Origin: Climacium dendroides
Taxonomy: Eukaryota > Streptophyta > Bryopsida > Hypnales > Climaciaceae
Reading direction: 5' to 3'
Assembly (NCBI GenBank): GCA_950106755.1
Contig: OX467088.1
Span: forward strand, 8,540,001-8,604,000
DNA length: 64,000 bases
The notes under the pieces were generated by a model. That model was not told the DNA's origin. It did no database searches and saw nothing but the letters and a program-made list of their open reading frames with translations. Below, in pieces: positions 56,980-64,000 of this stretch. A program made the translations under genes and the position numbers. Position 1 is the stretch's first letter. Each line of letters begins with the position of its first letter.

Positions 56980-57298
56980 CATACTATCATACTACTAAAA
57001 TCATAAGTCCCTCTGTAATATCACAAATGCTACCATTAATACTAGGGGCTCGTGCTTGCTATACTACGCATTCATTGTATCACATATTAGTAAAATTTTG
57101 ATATATTTGAATAGAATGCATGATAATGATTTCAATAAGTCTCTAAAATAATTATTTTAAATATTTTTTAAAAATATTTTCAATCATGCATACATAAAAA
57201 TCGAATTTTCACACAATGTGATATTACAGAAATAGAATAGCAGTTCACTATCACCTTTGTAATATCACTTTTTACAAAGGGTGATCTTTTCTTTCTTC

Positions 57299-57590
57299 AT
57301 TACAAAAAATTTCAGGCCTCTGGAGGGCTGTTAAGGTTTTGATTTTCGGCATGCCGTAGTGCAAGTACAGGAAAAATAAAAATAAAAAAATTTTGAATTT
57401 TTTTTTTAAATTTGAATTTTTTTTTTAAATAGTAAAACCTGACGTGGCGTTGACGTGGTACAAGTAGTGTCACATCAACTGCTGTCATTAAAAAAATAAA
57501 AAACAATAAAAAAACAGTTTATTTCCTCTATGATTGCACCCGGGGGAGTTGACACTAACGGCCCTCCCGAGGCCTGAAATTTTTTGTAAT
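57299..57590. mobile_element. Nested MITE with ~35-bp inverted ends
   Basis: The left end starts ATTACAAAAAATTTCAGGCC. The right end, read from the other strand, is identical in those bases, and the pairing runs for about 35 bp with two mismatches (through GGAGGGC). Inside, low-complexity A/T runs flank GACGTGGCGTTGACGTGGTA. A truncated relative is at 27565-27770. Confidence 0.8.
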
Positions 57591-57847
57591 ATTATTGCAA
57601 ATAAAGTGTATCAACCACAACCTATTAAGAGAGGATGCTCTAAAACCGTCCATTTAGAAATAAAAAACCGTCCATTTAGAAATAATATAGTTGTTGCAAT
57701 TAAGGTGATATTATAGAGGTAGCAAATCCATTGCTTCTCTTGGCTTTACACTTCTTTGCACTTCTACGATTTTGTGTTTTTGTGAACTTTGAGCTTTCAT
57801 GATTTCAATTTTCTATTGCTACTACCAAATGATTTTGAGAAATTTAT

Positions 57848-58036
57848 TCAATTGAAGCGATTTTGGATTCCACAACAATTAAGTTGTTCACATAGTTTTT
57901 GAGATTTATAATTTTTTCTTTTCAATTCTTTAATTTGGGTTGCCATTTTTTGTAACAATGGAGTCAAATTTCTAATGCATTCTAATGTATGTGTATCTCT
58001 TACCGTATTCATCATTGCATGTATTTCATTCATCAT
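57848..58036 (-). CDS. Family K short ORF, second copy
   Basis: The 62-residue frame is collinear with 56798-56592 over its first 50 residues (MMNEIHAMMNTVRDTHTLEC, then IRNLTPLLQKMATQIKELK). Differences are mostly single substitutions, several of them conservative (Val/Lys to Val/Arg). The C-terminus differs. No known domain is seen. Confidence 0.3.
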   Translation of the reverse strand: MMNEIHAMMNTVRDTHTLECIRNLTPLLQKMATQIKELKRKNYKSQKLCEQLNCCGIQNRFN

Positions 58037-58400
58037 TCATTAAATTTCTATTGTTTATTTTAGTATATGCTTATTTATAAAAAAAGAATTATATGAAGAT
58101 TTTATTAATTTTTATTTGAAGATTTATTGAAATTTTTGTTTTGCATTCTATCTAATACATAAAAAAATTTATAAAATTTTAATGATGAATACGTAGCATA
58201 GCAAACGCCAACAGCTAGTATGACTATAAAATTTTTACTTATTTTTTATTAATGTAAAAATTGATGCAATACAATAATATTTTGATCTATATGTGTAAGT
58301 AGTGTCACTTTGTTAAATTAGTATCACGTACAATATCTATGAAATAGATTATCATATGATAGATACATCAAAAATAGAAAATTAAAGAAGGAAGGTCATA

Positions 58401-58935
58401 TTAACTTCTAAAGGGTTTTGACAATGTTTTCACCAAAAATGCTCCAAAATTGCCATTTCTAGTACAAGTATCAAATTTCAGAAAAAAAAAAATTTTGGAC
58501 ATATATATCTGTAGGATCTAGGAAAAATTTCAGAAACCTCCATTGTGTGGATTGCATTTGAAGTGACAAAAATCCTTTTTGGGGCCTTATGAAAAGTTGG
58601 GCTACACTTCACAAGGTCATATTTGTATGAAATTATATTCAAACTCGTGGTGCTTCTTTGAATTTATTCTTCAAAGCAAGTTGAGTACACTTAATAAAAT
58701 TCAAATGATTTAAAATTGTGCAACATGTAACAAAAATATAGTAAGTAGAAAGAAATAGAGAATGATTCAAAATACAAAATTGTCAAGAATTTAATTATGG
58801 ACTTGAAAATGCCAATCCCAATGGTTGTAATGTTGTAATAAAAAATCTATATCCTATGATTTTATTTTATTTTTAAATATTGAAAATTGAATTAAATAAG
58901 AGACTTTAAAGTTTATTTTAGAGTAGAGAATCCAA
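58401..58935 (+). mobile_element. TTAA-type element, truncated at the right
   Basis: The left end is TTAACTTCTAAAGGGTTTTG. The interior is collinear with 14592-15544 and 51203-51922 (GCTCCAAAATTGCCATTTCT, CTAGTACAAGTA, CTACACTTCACAAGGTCA). The sequence leaves the family near 58935 without a right terminus. Confidence 0.6.
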
Positions 58936-61900
58936 ACTTTAGGTTTGAGTTTTAGGTGAAGGGGATTTGCTAAAGCAATAGTGGTCTTTTCTTTATTTTT
59001 AGAAATTTATTTATTTTGGCATATATGGGTGATTAGGTGTTGGATTAAGGTTTCTTTAGTCATTGGAATTTCTTCCCTAGTCACAAACATTTATCACATT
59101 TAGGAGCCTCATGCTTTTTGAGATAGGTAGCAAAAATTCTAAACATTGTAACAATAGACTAGGATACCATAACAATAGGCTAAGACCAATATGGATGTTT
59201 AGGTTTTGAAATTTGAATGAAAATAATTAAAATTCAAAAGTACCTGAAAATCATGTATATTAAAAAAATAATTTTCTAAATCTTTAGAATTGGATAAGAC
59301 TTCTAGAAATTGTAGATGGATGAATTTTTGGATGGAAAATTCAAAGTTCATCCAATTAGTGACAAAATGAAACCTCAAAATTCAAACATAAATTGAAACA
59401 AATAGACAAAAGTAGAAGTTGATTTGGACATACTGTTTGAAAGAAAATGATGGATGAAGTTAGATAGGATGAAATTAGATAGAACTTCAATCATCATTCA
59501 AGATTGAAATTTTGTTTGAATACCTCATGATGATTGGCATATTGTCCCTAGTCAACGTACAATCAACCTTTGCATGAATTTTTTAGTAGTAGGAGATAAT
59601 GTCTCAATTCTCTTGGATCCACTTGTAAATGTTCTTAGCATCGATGGGATTTTCATGTACGTGTCCTTGTGCTTGGTGTCAACAATGTTTCAAATGTCAT
59701 CTTTTGCAAAAGAAAGAGTCTTGATTGGTGACAAGAGAGTGGCATTCATGTGCAAGGCATGGATCTTCAAAATAGGAATGCCATCAAAGTACAAATTTTT
59801 TGATGAATTTCCTTAGCCACTTCTAGACTATGGTGTTTAACAAAAGTTAATCTTCATCCAAAAATATTTTTGTCATGAAAAATGAAACTCTAAGTGTTGG
59901 CATGGGGAGTTTGGTTGTAAATTACCTCATCCTAGATGGGTAGAAAGTAGTACCTCTTCACTTAAAAAGTGCACCTATAATCTTTTTTTGTAGATCCTAC
60001 TTCCAATCCTTCTATTTGAAACATGTAATGGGCTTCCATTGTAGTTATAATGTCTTTGTTTAGCCATTGTAAAACCTTAGGTTGTCACTATGGGCTCAAA
60101 TTTTTTTTATTTATATTTAGAGGGTAAGCATCCTTGGATGAGACTTAGGAATCAAGGAACTAAAAACTAATATATCATTGGTTTAATAATTTGAATTTTT
60201 TATTTCTTGAAAATACTAATTATTTGATTAGCTAGGAAAAAAGGAAAACAATCATTTTCTCTATGGTTACTTGTTGTAAAAGGTATGTTTAGGTTCCTTT
60301 TGCAATTCTGCTTCCTCCTTGCTTTTGGGATTTGTTGCATACTGTTGTGTATTATCTCTCCACCTACATAGTTTGTTTTTCCACTAGTCCTTAAAATTTG
60401 GTGCAATGTCTCCTAACACTAAAAAATATTTAAGGTCATGCAAGGTAATGGTTTAATTGCAACACTCTTTCTTCTCTCTATGTTGATTTTGATGCTCTAG
60501 CTTTGCAATTGCAAAGTTCTTTTGTTTCTACAATTTGGCTTCAATAAGGAGTTTTTAGTGATTTGGTTTTGTATGCGTTTCTACTAGTTTAGCACATTGT
60601 TTCTATTTTCCACTAAGGTTGAGCTCTTGCTTGTACAACATTTCTATTGTAAACACATTCTGTTCCAAAATTACAACCTCAATTACTTTACAAAGCAATA
60701 GGCTTTGCAAAGTTTTAGTTTGCCTATTAAAGGCCTTTAGGAGAATGATGTTTCTATGATCCAAGAGATTATTGACTACCTTGAACCTAGATTTGATAAG
60801 AATGGGTGGAAAATCTTGCCACAACAAAGAACTCCTAAGGTGCAATTTAATGTTATCAACCTCTATCATTGCATTTTTTAAAAACGCAATATCCTAAATG
60901 ACTCAATTTCTTTGGAATTCACTAAAGGCATTGTTGCAAAGGCAAAGGATATGAAAGTCGATTTGGTGAAGTATGTTGTTTACAAAAATTCAAAGAGATG
61001 TAATTTAGAGGCATCTGTAGGAATAGAACATTGCAACTTGGTATGGTTGAAAAAAGAGTTTTTTCATGGCCTCTACCCATGGTTGTTGTAGTTTCTAATG
61101 AAGTTCTTTATTTTTCAAAGGTGTTTTGACATCCCTCCTTGAATCTCAATGGAGTTGGAGAGGAATTGGATCCTACATTTGCTGTCATTAAGGAGCAACT
61201 TAGCAAAGGTGGTTCAATCTTTCAAGAACCAATCTCCATCTACTAATCATCTTAAGGACTTGTTTCAAGAAAAGGATGAGAGGCAATTAGTATTGAGAAG
61301 GACCAAATTGAATTATGATGACATGATGAGCTTTTGTGAGGATGCTTTAGTAGAGGTGGATAAGGTTAAGATTGAATTACAACAATCTCAAAGTTACATT
61401 GATAGGTGGACTATATGCATAGACTTGGTGGATTTGCCGTTGTCACAAATATGTGGGGTTTCTCTGGAGAAGAGCTTTAGACTAGGATTTTTTATTTACA
61501 ACAATATTTGCTAGTGGAGGAAAGAAACATTAGCAAAACGGTCCAATTGAAGCTACAAAAAATTGAATTAGAGTATGAGAGGTTTATGGAGAGTACATCC
61601 GTTTGTGAAAAGTGCTATGCTACTTTAACCAAGAGCTAATCGCACATGGAAACATTTTTTATTTTAGTTTGCAAGATTGAAGATCAATCTTTTAGCATTA
61701 GGAGAATTATAGATCCTCTTTAAGCCCCTAAAAAATTGACAAAGTTATACTTGGCATTTGGAGTACACAACCTAATTCAAGGACAAACAAATTGATATAA
61801 AATAGCCTCTATCTTGTAGGAAGTACAAGGCAGTAGGCTTGTGTACTTCAAATTGAAGCAATATAATAGAAATGCTACAAATCTGTTGTGAGAGGGGATA

Positions 61901-62570
61901 CTATGCTTAAGGGTTACATATTGTATTTTGAATCTAATACCAATGATGAGAAAAAGGCATAAATCTTTACAATATAACCTTGGTGGATGTTCCCAATATA
62001 AAGAATCTCAATGGCATCAATTAAAATCCTTAGGGAAATTATATATAATATCTTTGATTCCTAGATTACCATTCCTTGTTTATAGAAAAAAATATGCCAT
62101 CAGATTTTCTTAAAGGACACTTTCCTTAAGTTCAATAGTTCATAGTGCTCATGGAGTGACTTTGAAAGTTGGTAGATGACAAACCTCACTTACATCAATA
62201 GCAAGTGCCAAATATGTTGCTTGAAGGGTAGAGCAATAATGATAAGGAAGTAGGTGGACTCTAGTAGTCTAGTCCTTTCCATCACTTAGACTGCTTATAT
62301 TCACAACAAGCAAGAACTTTCCATTACTGCAAAGTAGATTGACACTATTACATTTTTAGATAATTAATTTTCAATTCTTTGCATACAACTTATTGATCAA
62401 ATCAATTGGGCCATCTTAGTTTGCCCTAATCAATTATATAATGACAAAGTCTATTTGCTTCCCATATTAGTGATTTGTTTGTTATTTTGTTATTTTGGTG
62501 TTCATAACAAGTTCTAAAAAGGTACATGAAAGCAATGATATATACAATTTACTATACAAAAGACAATTTG
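58936..62570. other. Long AT-rich stretch with decayed coding-like frames
   Basis: No intact gene. Two plus-strand frames have a more protein-like composition than the background: 59574-59816 (80 aa) and 61149-61514 (121 aa, with an alternating charged, helical middle, e.g. DLFQEKDERQLVLRR). Between them the reading is broken by many stops. This could be a decayed transposon or retroelement polyprotein, but no reverse transcriptase, integrase or transposase motif can be read. Confidence 0.35.
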
Positions 62571-63572
62571 TTAGAGGCACTATCTATATAATAAAATAGG
62601 AAGCCAAGGTACTTGCCCCACAATAAAATAAGAAGCCAAGGTACCATAAGAGTCACGTACCCATATGCTGCTAGTACAAACTAGCCAATGGAAATTGATC
62701 GTCTGCATCATTGCATGAAGAGGGGAGTTGGGCGAAAATAGAGAATTTGTAAACCCAAATAATCTTGAAAGTACATGATTATAAGCTAAGAAGGGTCACA
62801 ATTTATGAGTTGAAGTGGGCTTCTATAGGGCCTACAATTCTCCTAATGATTCCTTTTGTCCTACACCAATTCAAAAACCAAAGAACTTTGAGAAAAATAC
62901 TTTAGTTTACTAATGTTGAGAATTTTCCAAATTTTAAATAAGAAGCTAGAGTTTTTGCTTGTAGATTGGACTTGCTATTAAACAAATTTTATTTAGATAC
63001 CTAGTGGTCTAAGGTACCACTACCTTAGAAGATTGTAAGAAGTGGTTTTTTATTTTTATTTTCAAAAATAGCAAAAGAATTCCACCCTTTTATTTTTTTT
63101 TACATTGGTATCCATTTTTAATATAATATTTTAGATTTTTTTGATAAATTTATAGCAACTTATTATATTTGATTATTTTTATTTTTTTCCAAATTTACTA
63201 AATTTGTCCTTTTTATAAAATAGTCAATTTTGGATAAATGAAAAACAAAATGACTAAGATGAGATTGAAGTATCTAATATAATTCAATCCTAATTTTTTT
63301 TCATATTGGTAATTGCATCTAATTATGATCGATTTAGAAATCTGAACTTCAAGATAAAATACACAACCTTTATTTATGAGAAACTAAAATCAATCTTGAA
63401 TACACTAACTTGTAACATATTTGAAATTTCATAGTTCTTTTATATATACATTGCTCAAATATGCTTACTAGTAGAATCTAAAATCCCCTTTCAAAAACTT
63501 GGACAATTTTATAATATTAACCATAGTAAAATGTTTTCTCAAAAAATTCTAAATTCTGTTACTTTAGAAATT
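62571..63572. other. AT-rich intergenic stretch
   Basis: No gene is recognised. A short direct repeat (AATAAAATAGGAAGCCAAGG and AATAAAATAAGAAGCCAAGG) lies at about 62590-62643. Confidence 0.45.
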
Positions 63573-64000
63573 ACTAGCGGTTGGCACTTGCTATGCTACG
63601 CATTCACCATTAGAATTTCATTAAATTTTTTATGTACTAGAAAGAATGCAAAGCAAGAATTTCAATAAATCTTCAGATAAAAATTACTAAAATCTTCGTA
63701 TAATTTTTTTATAAATAAGCATATACTGAAATAAACAAAAAAAATTTAATGAATGATGAATGAAATACATGCAATGATAAATACGGCATTAGAAATTTGA
63801 CTCAATTGTTACAAACAATGGCAATCCAAATAGAAGAATTTAAAAAAGGAATTGTAAATCTTAAAAGCATTGTGAACAATTTAATTGTTGTAAAATCCAA
63901 AATTGGTTCAATCTAATAAACTTCTTAAATCATTTGGTAGTAGCAATAGAAAATTGAAATCAAAAGTTCAAAGCTCACAAAAGCACAAAATCATAGAAAC
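63573..64000 (+). mobile_element. ACTAG-ended element, family K (copy 3), cut by the window edge
   Basis: It begins ACTAGCGGTTGGCACTTGCT and then follows the reverse complement of the right part of copies 1 and 2. The short ORF region is present on the plus strand but lacks about 21 bases after GATAAATACGGCA and is out of frame. The element continues beyond the window. Confidence 0.7.

Larger units (their letters stand above)
57041..58219. mobile_element. ACTAG-ended element, family K (copy 2), interrupted
   Basis: The left end matches copy 1 for the first ~25 bases after an identical 50-bp flank. The right end is the complement of ACTAGCTGTTGGCGTTTGCT. It is about 450 bp longer than copy 1 because of a nested MITE (57299-57590) and a duplicated AACCGTCCATTTAGAAATAA segment (about 57645-57683). 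Confidence 0.7.

Noticed and set aside
56251..58219. Helitron interpretation of the CTAGT-ended elements
   Set aside because: The 3' CTAGT with a short upstream stem resembles a Helitron end, but both termini form a TIR of about 34 bp, which Helitrons lack.
59574..61514. Retroelement polyprotein
   Set aside because: Two protein-like frames exist, but no reverse transcriptase, protease, integrase or gag motif can be read, so no class is assigned.

Overview
This window looks like nuclear DNA of a land plant. It has GT-AG introns, plant-specific transcription factor families (WRKY and GRAS), an interstitial TTTAGGG telomere-type tract, and telo-box and site II promoter motifs. Most of it is very AT-rich intergenic sequence. 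Genes sit in short islands of higher GC at about 2.5-4.7 kb, 28.5-34.1 kb, 36.8-41.2 kb, 43.0-47.2 kb and 54.1-55.4 kb. The spacing of genes, the non-canonical WRKY heptapeptide and the intron in the GRAS gene would fit a seed-free plant (lycophyte, fern or bryophyte), but the sequence does not fix the lineage. That placement is inference.

Three genes can be read with confidence or reasonable confidence. (1) A 60-residue Ala/Gly-rich small protein lies on the minus strand at 3.9-4.1 kb, with a 5' UTR intron and a telo-box plus site II promoter. (2) A four-exon group III-like WRKY transcription factor lies on the plus strand (31195-33876; 525 aa after splicing), with the heptapeptide WKKYGNK and a C-X4-C-X23-H-X-C zinc site. 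(3) A two-exon GRAS regulator lies on the minus strand (45375-43065; 718 aa), closest by eye to the NSP1/SCL29 type. Two fragments are also recognisable: the C-terminal part of a GDSL esterase/lipase with a local tandem duplication (about 36.9-37.6 kb), and the first exon of a possible heavy-metal-associated (HMA) domain protein (about 54.5 kb). No two genes form an obvious functional unit. The WRKY and GRAS genes are separate regulators about 9 kb apart.

The rest is mainly non-autonomous mobile DNA, often nested. The dominant family has inverted ends beginning TTAACCCCTAAAG and ending CTTTAGGGGTTAA. It occurs as long (about 0.6-1.4 kb) and short (about 0.23 kb) forms at about 6.4, 6.7-8.2, 8.4, 11.7-13.2, 14.6-15.5, 23.3, 25.3-26.2, 35.7-36.4, 41.9, 50.3-52.7, 53.2 and 58.4 kb. 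The TTAA ends and CCC-initial repeats recall piggyBac-type elements. Other families are a pogo/Emigrant-like TA-flanked MITE (1.8 and 17.2 kb), large foldback elements (18.7, 34.3, 48.5 and 49.0 kb), a 274-bp MITE in two equal-length copies (18.3 and 24.7 kb), a 332-bp MITE carrying a long hairpin (17.7 and 53.6 kb), a Mutator-like MITE with a 10-bp target duplication (41.4 kb), and an ACTAG-ended family carrying a conserved short ORF (56.3, 57.0 and 63.6 kb). Tandem arrays lie at 19.6-20.2, 22.0-23.0, 24.3-25.1, 27.8, 37.1-37.9 and 42.1-42.3 kb. No tRNA, rRNA, organelle insertion or intact transposase/reverse transcriptase was recognised.
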